From NCBI GenBank assembly GCA_964552205.1, contig CAZKFT010000008.1, positions 1 to 64,000 of the forward strand: a stretch of 64,000 nt of DNA. Reading direction: 5' to 3'. The DNA comes from JAIVGZ01 sp964552205 (GTDB lineage Bacteria; Pseudomonadota; Gammaproteobacteria; Natronospirales; JAIVGZ01). The notes under the pieces were generated by a model. The model saw nothing but the letters and a program-made list of their open reading frames with translations, ran no database searches and had not been told where the DNA came from. The translations under genes were made by a program, and so were the position numbers. Positions 32,714 to 40,920 of the stretch are shown piece by piece. Positions within the stretch are counted from its first letter, which is position 1. The number at the start of each line of letters is the position of its first letter.

Positions 32714-35631
32714 GCTACGCAGAGCTCCACTGTATCAGCAACTACAGTTTTCTCAGGGGTGCATCCCATCCTGAGGAGTTGGTGCGGCGCGCGCATGAAC
32801 TGGGATACCGCGCACTGGCCATCACGGATGAATGCTCGGTAGCCGGTCTGGTACGCGCACATCTTGCTGCCCGCGACTGTGGCTTGCATCTCATATGCGG
32901 CAGTGAGTTCCTGCTCGAATGCGGCACTCGCCTGGTGGCATTGGTGACCGACCGCACGGCGTGGGCCGAACTGTGCACCTTGATTACCCGTGGTCGGCGC
33001 GCGGCGGAGAAGGGTAGCTACCGGTTGGCGCGGGAGGAAATTTCCGACGGCCTGCAGCGATGCATGGTGCTGGTGTGCCCCGAATCACGGCAGGACTTGC
33101 CAGCTTCCACACTGGAGTGGGCAACACAGGCATTCCCCGGGCGCGTGTGGTTGGCGGTTGAGCTGCTGGCTGGTCCTGATGATATGGACCGCTTGGAGGT
33201 CTTGGTGCAAGCGGCAGCCCGTCACGGTCTTCCCCTGGTGGCAGCCGGGGATGTGCACATGCATGTGCGATCACGGCGGGCATTGCAGGACCTTTTGACT
33301 GCCACCCGTCACCGGTGCGCGTTGTCGGATGCTGGACCGCATCTTTTCCCCAGCGGAGAGCGTCACCTGCGCCCCTTGGCGCGGATACTGCACTGGTACC
33401 CCGAAGCCATGGTCATGGAAACAATGGCGATTGCTGCGCGTTGCAGTTTTTCCTTGGACGAACTGCGCTACGAGTACCCGGAGGAGATTGTCCCATCCGG
33501 CCATACCCCGGCCAGCTGGTTGAGGGATCTGACTGAGACGGGTATCCGGCGTCGTTGGCCACAAGGGGTGAACCGCACGGTGCGGGCACAGATTGAGGAA
33601 GAGCTCCTTCTCATCGCCGAGCTCGGGTATGAACCTTACTTCCTGACGGTGTATGACATTGTCAGTTTCGCGCGCGAGCGCGGCATTCTTTGCCAAGGGC
33701 GGGGTTCAGCCGCGAACTCAGCTGTCTGCTACTGCCTGGGTATCACGGAAGTGGATCCGGCGCGCATCAACATGTTGTTCGGACGCTTCATCTCGCGAGA
33801 GCGTGCCGAGCCGCCAGATATTGATGTGGATTTCGAGCATGAGCGTCGTGAGGAGGTCATCCAGTACATCTATCGTCGCTATGGTCGCGACCGTGCAGCA
33901 TTGGCGGCAACCGTCATCACCTATCGCAGTCGCAGCGCGCGCCGTGACATCGAGCGGGCGCTGGGGCGGGAGGCACCGCAGACCATAGTCGATACGCTGA
34001 AGGGTTTTCCGCGGCATCTCTCCCAGCATGTGGGTGGTTTCGTGATATCGAGAGGACCCTTGCATGAGATGGTGCCCATCGAGAATGCGGCCATGGCGGA
34101 CCGTACGGTCATCCAGTGGGACAAGGATGATATCGACGCGCTCGGCTTGCTCAAAGTGGATGTGCTTGCGCTCGGGATGTTGAGCGCCATCCGCAAGTCA
34201 CTGGAGATGCTTGGCTTGGACATGCAGGACATTCCTGCGGATGACCTGCCTACCTGGCGGATGATCCAACGCGGCGACACCATGGGTGTTTTCCAGATTG
34301 AGTCACGGGCGCAGATGGCGATGTTGCCCCGCTTGAAGCCCGCGTGTTTTTACGATCTGGTCATCGAGGTGGCCATTGTCCGGCCAGGTCCGATCCAGGG
34401 TGACATGGTGCATCCCTATCTGGCGCGACGCGCGGCAGAGGAACACATCGAGTATCCAAGCCCGGACCTTGAGAAGGTGCTGGCACGCACACTGGGCGTT
34501 CCCATTTTCCAGGAACAGGTGATGGAACTGGCGATGGTTGCCGCTGGTTTCAGCGCTGGGGAGGCAGATCAGCTGCGTCGGGCCATGGCCGCATGGCGGC
34601 GCAAGGGTGGGCTTGAACCATTTGAGCAGAAGCTGAAGGACGGCATGCAGGCACGGGGCTACAAGGAGGAATTCGCCGACCGTGTCTATCGGCAGATATG
34701 CGGTTTCGGCGAGTACGGATTCCCCGAGTCACATGCTGCCAGTTTTGCGTTATTGGTGTGGGTCTCCTGCTGGCTCAAATGCAATCACCCTGCGGTGTTC
34801 ACCGCGGCGCTACTGAACAGCCAGCCCATGGGGTTCTACGGAGCATCGCAGCTGGTGCAGGATCTCAAGCGTCATGGTGTTGAGGTGCGCCCGGTCTGTG
34901 TGCAGCGTAGTGGGTGGGATTGCGTGGAGGAAGAAGGCGCCATGCGCCTCGGTCTACGCATGGTCAAGGGATTATCGGAGCGGGTAGGGCGGCGTATTGC
35001 CCTGACGCGACCCTTTGATTCGGTGGAGGACCTCGTGCTGCGTGCGGGCTTGCGACGTGATGAGGTCGAACGCCTGGCCCATGCCGATGCACTCACAGCA
35101 CTATCAGGTCATCGTCACCGTGCGGCCTGGGCTGTGGCCGGTGTGGAACCCGAACGTGCGCTGGCACCCGCCATCGCTGATGGACCCGCAATTCCGCTAT
35201 TACCCGTACCGCGTGAGGCAGATGACATCCTTGCTGACTATGCCCATCTGGGGTTCACGCTGCGCCGCCACCCTCTGGCGCTGCTGCGTGGGCAACTGCA
35301 ACGCCAGCGATGGGTAACCGCAGAGGGCTTGTGGGCCATGGCCAACGGTAGTCATGTCAGTGCCGTTGGTCTGGTCATCAACCGGCAACGTCCGGGGACA
35401 GCCAGTGGGGTCACCTTCATGACCCTGGAGGATGAGACAGGCCATATCAATGTCATCGTCTGGCGGCAGGTTGCTGAGCGTTTCGAGGAGGCTTTGCTGG
35501 GCGCACGCCTGCTTGGGGTCCGCGGTGTGGTACAGCGGGAGGGAGATGTGTTGCACCTGATTGCCAGGCGCCTGGAAGACCACTCCCCACTGATTGGTGG
35601 CCTGACAGTCCATTCCCGCGACTTCCATTAA
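32710..35631 (+). CDS. dnaE2: error-prone DNA polymerase DnaE2
   Basis: DnaE2 is the C-family polymerase of damage-induced mutagenesis. The 973 residues show a PHP domain (AELHCISNYSFLRGASHPEE onward), the polymerase aspartates in PPDIDVDFEHERR, fingers (FPESHAASFALLVWVSCWLK) and a C-terminal OB fold (FMTLEDETGHINVIVW). Slightly shorter than the common 1020-1080. TTG at 32710 overlaps the imuB stop by 4 bases and gives the family start MSYAELHCISN. It is the last gene of lexA-imuA-imuB-dnaE2. Confidence 0.95.
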   Translation: MSYAELHCISNYSFLRGASHPEELVRRAHELGYRALAITDECSVAGLVRAHLAARDCGLHLICGSEFLLECGTRLVALVTDRTAWAELCTLITRGRRAAEKGSYRLAREEISDGLQRCMVLVCPESRQDLPASTLEWATQAFPGRVWLAVELLAGPDDMDRLEVLVQAAARHGLPLVAAGDVHMHVRSRRALQDLLTATRHRCALSDAGPHLFPSGERHLRPLARILHWYPEAMVMETMAIAARCSFSLDELRYEYPEEIVPSGHTPASWLRDLTETGIRRRWPQGVNRTVRAQIEEELLLIAELGYEPYFLTVYDIVSFARERGILCQGRGSAANSAVCYCLGITEVDPARINMLFGRFISRERAEPPDIDVDFEHERREEVIQYIYRRYGRDRAALAATVITYRSRSARRDIERALGREAPQTIVDTLKGFPRHLSQHVGGFVISRGPLHEMVPIENAAMADRTVIQWDKDDIDALGLLKVDVLALGMLSAIRKSLEMLGLDMQDIPADDLPTWRMIQRGDTMGVFQIESRAQMAMLPRLKPACFYDLVIEVAIVRPGPIQGDMVHPYLARRAAEEHIEYPSPDLEKVLARTLGVPIFQEQVMELAMVAAGFSAGEADQLRRAMAAWRRKGGLEPFEQKLKDGMQARGYKEEFADRVYRQICGFGEYGFPESHAASFALLVWVSCWLKCNHPAVFTAALLNSQPMGFYGASQLVQDLKRHGVEVRPVCVQRSGWDCVEEEGAMRLGLRMVKGLSERVGRRIALTRPFDSVEDLVLRAGLRRDEVERLAHADALTALSGHRHRAAWAVAGVEPERALAPAIADGPAIPLLPVPREADDILADYAHLGFTLRRHPLALLRGQLQRQRWVTAEGLWAMANGSHVSAVGLVINRQRPGTASGVTFMTLEDETGHINVIVWRQVAERFEEALLGARLLGVRGVVQREGDVLHLIARRLEDHSPLIGGLTVHSRDFH

Positions 35632-35636
35632 CCAAA

Positions 35637-35649
35637 CTGTAACAATCGG
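35637..35649 (+). promoter_or_regulatory. 13-base motif upstream of the porin gene (copy 1)
   Basis: CTGTAACAATCGG recurs exactly at 36948-36960 before the glycosyltransferase. CTGTAAC matches one half of a Pho box (CTGT(A/C)A(C/T)), and 11-base-spaced neighbours (CATTAAC upstream, GGTTCAC downstream) loosely continue the pattern. Full Pho-box character is weak. Position just after dnaE2 and 94 bases before the porin suggests promoter control. Confidence 0.4.
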
Positions 35650-35742
35650 TTCACAGAGTCGACACGCTTGCTGGCCAGAATGCGCGCCAAGGACGGGATG
35701 AGCCCGCCGATGACGACAATCCTCTGAGGAGCCATTAAAGAA

Positions 35743-36855
35743 ATGAACAACCAACTGAAATACGGCGTGATCGGTGCAGCCGCCGTGGCCATCCTGGCCG
35801 CTGCTATGCCGGCAGACGCCCAGCCGCAACTGCGCGGTCGCATCCATCTGGACTACGCGTTCTACGACGAGGATGCGACCGTCCTGAACGACACCATTCG
35901 CGTCCGTAGAGCCCGTTTGGGTGCCACCGGACGACTGGATGACAACTGGTCATATACATCGGAAATTGATTTCGCCGAGAACGGTGTGGACTACAAGGAC
36001 ATGTACTTGCGTCACAACAATATCGGTGGCGGCCGCCTTTCCATTGGGCAGCTGAAAGTGCCTTTCTCCTTGGAAGAGCTGACCAGCTCGAACAACATCA
36101 CCTTCATGGAGCGTTCGTCTCCAAACCTGTTCTCCTTGTCGCGCCGCATTGGTGTGCATTACAGCACCTCCGGTGACAACTACACCTTCGCAGCTATGGG
36201 CTTCGGCCAGGCAATCGGTGGGGGTGATGGTGGTGACGAGGGACTGGGTATCGGTGCGCGGGTGACCTTCACTCCGATGAAGGGTGAAAACAGCGTGTTT
36301 CACCTCGGTGCAGGATTCCAGAACTACGACACCACCAATTCGAACACGACAACCATGCGTTTCCGTCAGCGCCCAGAGTCGCGCCCGGATGGTAGCCGTC
36401 TGATTGACACGGGCAACATCACCGCAGTGGACTCGGTGTTTGCCTGGAACCTGGAAGGTGCTTGGCAGTCTGGTCCTTTCTCGGTACAGGGCGAGTACTT
36501 CTCCAATCGGGTCAAGCGTGACGCCCAGCCGAATGCAACCTTTGACGGCTACTACATCTACGGTAGCTATTTCCTGACGGGTGAAAATCGCCGCTACTCG
36601 GGCGGCACGTTCAGTGGCCCGCGTGTTGGTGAGAAAGGCGCATGGGAATTGGCTGCCCGTTACAGCAGCACCAATCTGGATGACGCAGGTGCGGCGATTC
36701 TCGGTGGTGAAATGAACAACTTCACCATCGGCGTCAACTGGTACCCACGCAACAATGTCCGCTTCATGTTCAACTACATCAACGTGAACGCGACGGTGGC
36801 CGGTGTCGACAACGACCCGTCGATCCTCCAGTTCCGTACCCAGGTCAGCTTCTGA
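35743..36855 (+). CDS. OprP/OprO-like outer-membrane porin
   Basis: The 370-residue protein has a signal peptide ending near MPADAQ, then a beta-barrel sequence opening RGRIHLDYAFYDEDATVLND and RVRRARLGATGRLDDNWSYTSEIDFAENG, typical of the phosphate-selective porin O and P family. VNWYPRNNVRFMFNYINVNAT precedes the terminal Phe expected for BAM insertion (TQVSF). Anion or polyphosphate selectivity is by family; the specific arginine and lysine ladder was not traced. A single-gene unit bounded by an intrinsic terminator. The ribosome binding site is CTGAGGAGCC, about 11 bases before the ATG. Confidence 0.88.
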   Translation: MNNQLKYGVIGAAAVAILAAAMPADAQPQLRGRIHLDYAFYDEDATVLNDTIRVRRARLGATGRLDDNWSYTSEIDFAENGVDYKDMYLRHNNIGGGRLSIGQLKVPFSLEELTSSNNITFMERSSPNLFSLSRRIGVHYSTSGDNYTFAAMGFGQAIGGGDGGDEGLGIGARVTFTPMKGENSVFHLGAGFQNYDTTNSNTTTMRFRQRPESRPDGSRLIDTGNITAVDSVFAWNLEGAWQSGPFSVQGEYFSNRVKRDAQPNATFDGYYIYGSYFLTGENRRYSGGTFSGPRVGEKGAWELAARYSSTNLDDAGAAILGGEMNNFTIGVNWYPRNNVRFMFNYINVNATVAGVDNDPSILQFRTQVSF

Positions 36856-36884
36856 TTCTGAAAGCGACGTTTCAATCGGTACGC

Positions 36885-36918
36885 AGGGCCCCGAAGCAGC
36901 AAGTCGGGGCCCTTTTTT
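36885..36918 (+). terminator. intrinsic terminator after the porin gene
   Basis: A 10-base-pair stem (AGGGCCCCGA, 9-base loop, TCGGGGCCCT) runs into six T residues. It is a strong terminator 30 bases after the porin stop. Confidence 0.93.
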
Positions 36919-36947
36919 CATCAATCTGCAATATACGAAATGAGTTG

Positions 36948-36960
36948 CTGTAACAATCGG
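36948..36960 (+). promoter_or_regulatory. 13-base motif upstream of the glycosyltransferase gene (copy 2)
   Basis: An exact second copy of CTGTAACAATCGG, 1.3 kb from copy 1, between the porin terminator and the leader terminator at 37027. The 11-base periodicity around copy 1 is not kept here. A common regulator for the two genes is inference. Confidence 0.4.
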
Positions 36961-37016
36961 GGGTGAGAATACGCCCCAAGATGAACGGACAGACGATATC
37001 CCCTGAAGATGTTGGA

Positions 37017-38189
37017 ATGGTGACTCAAGCCGCCCGCAAGGGCGGCTTTTTTTTCCGGGTTTTAGTGGTGACCGAGACCTACCCGCCCGAGGTCAACGGG
37101 GTCGCCTTGACAGTCCAAGGCTACGTCAGCGGGCTTGCATCGAGAGGCGTTGATGTCCACCTGCTCCGACCTCGACTCATCGGAGAGCGGGGTGCCAGCA
37201 CTGATCCATCACTTCACCTGGTGGGGGCAGTGCGAATTCCCCAATACCCGATGTTGCAAATTGGAGTGCCGCGGCCGGGGCGGTTGCGTGGGTTGTTGCG
37301 CGAGCTCAACCCGGACGCGATATACATTGCTACGGAGGGTCCACTCGGTCTTGCAGCATTGCGGGCTGCGCGCAAGGAAGGAATACCCACCGCAACCGGA
37401 TATCACACCAACTTCGACCAATACATGACCCACTATGGTCTTGCCTGGCTGAGGGGACTTGCCGCCTCCTACTTGCGCTGGTTCCACAACCGCGCAACCA
37501 GCACGCTGGTTGGTACAGATGAACTCAAGGACGACCTGGCTTACCGTGGATACGGGAATGTACGTTATCTCCCCCGCGGCGTGGATACGACGAAATTCAC
37601 CCCCGCACGTCGGGAGGTTTCTCTGCGCACGGAGTGGGGCGCCAGCGAGACCACACCGGTGCTCATTTGCGTGGGCCGTCTCGCCGCAGAGAAAAACCTC
37701 GACATGGTCATCCGCGCTTGGCAGGCCTTTCGCACCATTCGTCCCGACGCTGTCCTGGTGTTGGTCGGGGACGGGCCGTTGCGCGGTGAACTTGAGCGTT
37801 CTCACCCCGATATCCTTTTTACCGGTATGCAGACGGGTGAACGGCTGGCCGCACATTACGCTTCTGCCGACATCCTGCTATTTCCAAGTGTCACGGAGAC
37901 CTTCGGGAACATCACCGTCGAAGGGCTGGCTAGCGGGTTGGCGCTGGTTGCCTACGATTATGCCGCCGCCCGCCAGCACGTCGTGGACGGGCACAACGGC
38001 TTGCTCGCTCCCTTCGGGGACGAGCCGGCCTATGTCCGGGCGGTGGTGCGTCTCGCAGAACAACCGAACCTGATCAATAGCCTTCGTCTACAGGCGAGGA
38101 TGACCGCGGAAGCCATCACGCCTGAGCGCGTGCACAAAGAACTGGAGGATTTGCTGCGTGACCATGCTGCGCGCCCTGCAGTCGCTTGA
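37017..38189 (+). CDS. GT4-type glycosyltransferase
   Basis: The 390-residue enzyme resembles alpha-mannosyl or glycolipid glycosyltransferases: TETYPPEVNGVALTVQGYV at the N-terminal sugar-acceptor side, GYHTNFDQYMTHYG, PRGVDTTKF, VGRLAAEKNLDMVIRAW and the EX7E motif in ETFGNITVE. Related enzymes build phosphorus-free glycolipids. The start is uncertain: ATG 37017 is the nearest that keeps the first beta strand (RVLVVTETY), but codons 4-13 are an intrinsic terminator (37027-37054). GTG at 37065 or 37068 would clear the terminator but lose that strand. A longer frame starts at GTG 36963. No start has a good ribosome binding site. Confidence 0.85.
   Translation: MVTQAARKGGFFFRVLVVTETYPPEVNGVALTVQGYVSGLASRGVDVHLLRPRLIGERGASTDPSLHLVGAVRIPQYPMLQIGVPRPGRLRGLLRELNPDAIYIATEGPLGLAALRAARKEGIPTATGYHTNFDQYMTHYGLAWLRGLAASYLRWFHNRATSTLVGTDELKDDLAYRGYGNVRYLPRGVDTTKFTPARREVSLRTEWGASETTPVLICVGRLAAEKNLDMVIRAWQAFRTIRPDAVLVLVGDGPLRGELERSHPDILFTGMQTGERLAAHYASADILLFPSVTETFGNITVEGLASGLALVAYDYAAARQHVVDGHNGLLAPFGDEPAYVRAVVRLAEQPNLINSLRLQARMTAEAITPERVHKELEDLLRDHAARPAVA
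37027..37054 (+). terminator. intrinsic terminator or attenuator at the start of the glycosyltransferase gene
   Basis: AAGCCGCCC and GGGCGGCTT form a 9-base-pair stem capped by a GCAA (GNRA) tetraloop, followed by eight T residues. It is textbook quality yet lies inside or just before the 5' end of the coding frame, 109 bases after the previous terminator. It could end a short RNA from 36919-37054 or attenuate the glycosyltransferase. Confidence 0.85.
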
Positions 38190-38682
38190 CCTACACGCCT
38201 GCCAGCGCATGAACCATGCGTCGTCTCACGATCTGGTGCGCTGGTTCTTCGCGGCCGTCAGCCGTCTTGGCGACGGGGTCATATGGTACGCATTGATGTT
38301 GGCACTCCCGTTTGCATTCGGACTGGAGGGCTTGGAGACATCGCTACGCATGGCGGTTGCCGGCATTTTTGGGCTATGGGTCTACAAGGCCATCAAGGGT
38401 CGTACCACACGCTTGCGCCCATTCATGGTCCACCCCACGATTCTTGCCAGGGTTCGGCCACTGGATATGTACAGCTTTCCCTCCGGCCATACACTGCAGG
38501 CCGTCTCGTTCACCACGGTTGCCTGCGTTCATCTGCCAGCGCTGGCCTGGGCACTGGTCCCATTCACAGTTCTTGTAGGGCTGTCGCGGCCGGTTCTTGG
38601 CCTGCATTTCCCCTCGGATGTCGTTGTCGGCGCCGCCTTTGGTTGGATCATCGCGATGTTGGTGCTTGCCATCCCGCTGTAA
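38164..38682 (+). CDS. PAP2-family membrane phosphatase
   Basis: The 172-residue membrane protein carries the three phosphatase motifs of the PAP2 family: KGRTTRLRP (KX6RP), PSGHT in YSFPSGHTLQAVS, and SRPVLGLHFPSDV (SRX5HX3D). These dephosphorylate phosphatidate, diacylglycerol pyrophosphate or undecaprenyl pyrophosphate. It overlaps the glycosyltransferase by 26 bases (start ATG 38164; GTG 38158 also possible). The pair could convert phospholipid-derived lipids to glycolipids, which is inference. Confidence 0.9.
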   Translation: MLRALQSLDLHACQRMNHASSHDLVRWFFAAVSRLGDGVIWYALMLALPFAFGLEGLETSLRMAVAGIFGLWVYKAIKGRTTRLRPFMVHPTILARVRPLDMYSFPSGHTLQAVSFTTVACVHLPALAWALVPFTVLVGLSRPVLGLHFPSDVVVGAAFGWIIAMLVLAIPL

Positions 38683-38717
38683 TTGTTAAGCTGACCTCCT
38701 TGAACGGGAGGTGAATC

Positions 38718-38981
38718 GTGGGCATCGAACTCGTCGTGGATATCACCGGGTGGATTGGGGCGGCTTGTCTGCTCGCGGCATATGGATTGGTGTCGAGCGG
38801 GCGTCTGCAAGGGCGATCCTGGGCATTTCAGAGTCTCAACATCACAGGTGCCGTCCTGCTGAGCGTCAACTCGGCCTACTACGGCGCGTTCCCATCGGTC
38901 GGGCTGAATGCCGTCTGGATTGCCGTCGGCCTCTACACTTTGTGGATGCTTGCGAGGGGAGATCGAACCCGTGCTAGCTGA
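38718..38981 (+). CDS. small membrane protein (CBU_0592-like)
   Basis: The 87-residue protein has about three hydrophobic segments (GWIGAACLLAAYGLVS, FQSLNITGAVLLSVNSAYYG, SVGLNAVWIAVGLYTLWML). The pattern WIGAACLLAAYGL...SLNITGA...NSAYYGAFPSVGLNAVWI resembles a family of unknown function that I recall as CBU_0592-like. GTG at 38718 follows the ribosome binding site GGGAGGTG. It converges with ygfZ, the two 3' ends overlapping by 8 bases. Confidence 0.7.
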   Translation: MGIELVVDITGWIGAACLLAAYGLVSSGRLQGRSWAFQSLNITGAVLLSVNSAYYGAFPSVGLNAVWIAVGLYTLWMLARGDRTRAS

Positions 38982-39930
38982 GAAAGCGTAGTGTCAGGGA
39001 GTGCACGGAAGAGGGATCCCCATCCACCGCAAGATTGATTTCCACGCCGTCATCCGCCTTGAAAATGGTGGCGGGCGGGAACTCGCCGTTGACGACTGCC
39101 AACAACGATTGGCCACCTTCGGGGTGGGGCGCCGCACTCACGACGATGGCAGCGGGGGTGCCGTCCACTTTCAGTACTTCCGCGGGTTTAAGCGGCCGTT
39201 TCGAGGGGGTGGCGCCAACTGCCGGCAGGCGTTTCACTTTACCCAGATAGCGCGCACGCGCGATGATTTCCTGACCCGTATAACAGCCCTTGTCGAAATC
39301 CACTGCGCCCAAGCCGTCGAGCTGCAACATTTGCGCGACAAACTTGTCCTGGGTTACGGGAAGGATTTCCGGCAGCTTCGCGAGGATGTCATGCAGCCTC
39401 CACGAGTGAAGGTCACCGAGCGGAAGGTCGGGTAAGCTGGTGAAGAGCTGCTCGACCACTTTGGTATTTCCAGCGATTAGTATTCTCGGGAAGTCTCCTG
39501 GAACGCGCCACGCCACCCACTGGTCCCGCACTGCGGATGCCCAATCTGTTTGTAGCGTGCCTCCGCCCAGCTTCTCCAGCGCTTCGTTTGCGTGCGGTCC
39601 AGCAATGCCGATGCACGCGAGGCTTGGATCCACCGCAAGCGATACCTTTGCCCGCAAGATGAACTTGGTCAATGTATCGACAATGTTTTGGGCGATGGGC
39701 AGCGCCATTACCATCAGCACATCGTTCTCAAGCCGGGCAAGGTGTGGAATCGCAAGAACCCGGCCCTTTGCGGAGTTGATGCTGCTCAACTGGGCGCGCA
39801 TGTTCGTCAATTGGCGCAGGTCGCTACTGACCTGACCCTGCAGGAATGCGTTGCACTGCTCTCCGGTCACCCTGACCACTGCAAGTTGCTTGAGCCGGTA
39901 TCGGCGTGTTTCTTCCATGCATCGAATCAT
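38974..39930 (-). CDS. ygfZ: tRNA-modifying/iron-sulfur repair protein YgfZ (GcvT-like folate-binding)
   Basis: YgfZ is a folate-binding GcvT-fold protein needed for some Fe-S enzymes and for MiaB-type tRNA modification. The 318-residue product contains the signature KGCYTGQEIIARARYLGKVKR (shown by its core KGCYTGQE, residues about 226-233) with the key Cys. The ATG at 39930 has AGGA 6 bases upstream. It is divergent from the sdh operon with a 51-base shared control region, which is apt because SdhB carries three Fe-S clusters. Confidence 0.93.
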   Translation of the reverse strand: MIRCMEETRRYRLKQLAVVRVTGEQCNAFLQGQVSSDLRQLTNMRAQLSSINSAKGRVLAIPHLARLENDVLMVMALPIAQNIVDTLTKFILRAKVSLAVDPSLACIGIAGPHANEALEKLGGGTLQTDWASAVRDQWVAWRVPGDFPRILIAGNTKVVEQLFTSLPDLPLGDLHSWRLHDILAKLPEILPVTQDKFVAQMLQLDGLGAVDFDKGCYTGQEIIARARYLGKVKRLPAVGATPSKRPLKPAEVLKVDGTPAAIVVSAAPHPEGGQSLLAVVNGEFPPATIFKADDGVEINLAVDGDPSSVHSLTLRFLS

Positions 39931-39959
39931 AGCAGTCCTGCTGGACCGTTGCCGCCCCT

Positions 39960-39978
39960 AGGCGGTATAGTTCCGCCT
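39960..39978 (+). promoter_or_regulatory. dyad around a -10-like element between ygfZ and the sdh operon
   Basis: AGGCGG (39960-39965) and CCGCCT (39973-39978) flank TATAGTT, which holds a -10-like TATAGT (39966-39971). A weak -35-like TGGACC lies 18 bases upstream at 39942-39947. A dyad over a -10 could be an operator. Transcription from it would start within a few bases of the ATG at 39982, giving almost no leader. Confidence 0.35.
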
Positions 39979-39981
39979 GTC

Positions 39982-40125
39982 ATGAACGATGCAGAAAAGG
40001 CGGAAAAGTCCGTCGAACAGGCACCGGAACCAGCGATTCTGCCGCCGGAAATCGGGGGGCGTGAGGGCCCGGAGCCCACGCGTTACGGCGACTGGGAAAA
40101 GAACGGCCGCTGCATCGACTTCTGA
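39982..40125 (+). CDS. succinate dehydrogenase assembly factor 4-like (DUF1674) protein
   Basis: The 47-residue protein ends in EIGGREGPEPTRYGDWEKNG and then RCIDF, the conserved DUF1674 block shared with eukaryotic SDHAF4, which binds flavinylated SdhA and aids SdhA-SdhB docking. The N-terminal 20 residues are acidic and unstructured. It sits 24 bases before sdhC, exactly where an assembly factor is expected. The frame is open far upstream, but only across ygfZ in antisense. Confidence 0.88.
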   Translation: MNDAEKAEKSVEQAPEPAILPPEIGGREGPEPTRYGDWEKNGRCIDF

Positions 40126-40149
40126 ATCCACTTGCGAGGACGCCCGAAG

Positions 40150-40539
40150 ATGTCCCGATCCAATCGGCCGTTGTCCCCCCACCTACAGATTTACCGGTGG
40201 GAGTTGACAATGGTGTTGTCCATACTGCACCGGGCGACGGGGCTTGCGTTGTCGGCCGGGCTGTTGCTGCTGGGTTACTGGCTGTTGGCTGTCGCGGCCG
40301 GGCCGGACCGCTTCGCGGCTTTGCACGAATTTCTGGCGAGTGGCGTAGGCGTCGCTCTGCTCTTAGCCTGGACCTTCGCGTTGTTCCTGCACCTTGGGAA
40401 CGGCATCCGCCACCTCTTCTGGGACTTTGGCATGGGTTTCGAACTGAAGCGTGCCCACGCATCCGGGTTGGCAGTCGTCCTATTCGCCGTCTTTGCGACC
40501 ATCGTGGTATGGATACTTGGCGTCGGGGGTGAGGCATGA
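40150..40539 (+). CDS. sdhC: succinate dehydrogenase cytochrome b556 subunit
   Basis: SdhC anchors the complex and binds heme b and quinone. The 129 residues carry the signature RPLSPHLQIYRWELTMVLSI, HRATG, and the heme-ligand region LFLHLGNGIRHLFWDFG, with three membrane segments. ATG 40150 gives the normal start; six upstream codons in frame are unsupported. It overlaps sdhD by 4 bases. Confidence 0.95.
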   Translation: MSRSNRPLSPHLQIYRWELTMVLSILHRATGLALSAGLLLLGYWLLAVAAGPDRFAALHEFLASGVGVALLLAWTFALFLHLGNGIRHLFWDFGMGFELKRAHASGLAVVLFAVFATIVVWILGVGGEA

Positions 40540-40919
40540 GCCACTTACGCAGTCCGATTGCCCGCGCTCGCGGGCTGGGGTCGGCCAAGGACGGAACCGG
40601 CCATTTCTGGGCACAGCGCCTGACGGCCATCGCACTGGTACCCCTGCTTGTCTGGTTCGTTGCTTCCGTGATCGGGCTGTCAGATATGGAGTACGCCGAG
40701 GTGGTGACATGGTTCCAGAAGCCGTGGAATGCCATTTTGTTCATTGCGCTGTTTTCGAGTCTGGCTTGGCATTCGATGCTCGGCCTGCAGGTCATCGTTG
40801 AGGATTACCTTCATCATGCCGGGCTCAAGCTGGCTGTTCTGATTACCCTGAAATTCGCGCATATCTTGCTGGCGGTGACTGCCATCTACGCAGTCCTGCG
40901 CATAGGCATTGGAGTCTGA
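40536..40919 (+). CDS. sdhD: succinate dehydrogenase hydrophobic membrane anchor
   Basis: The 127-residue second anchor subunit has three membrane helices. RGLGSAKDGTGHFWAQRLTA at the N-terminus and WHSMLGLQVIVEDYLHH (heme histidine and quinone region) match alphaproteobacterial/gammaproteobacterial SdhD. ATGA overlap with sdhC; sdhA follows after 1 base. Confidence 0.93.
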   Translation: MSHLRSPIARARGLGSAKDGTGHFWAQRLTAIALVPLLVWFVASVIGLSDMEYAEVVTWFQKPWNAILFIALFSSLAWHSMLGLQVIVEDYLHHAGLKLAVLITLKFAHILLAVTAIYAVLRIGIGV

Positions 40920-40920
40920 C

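Noticed and set aside
35626..35665. Full Pho box upstream of the porin
   Set aside because: Only one 7-base half matches well and the flanking 11-base repeats are weak, so only the shared 13-base motif is reported.
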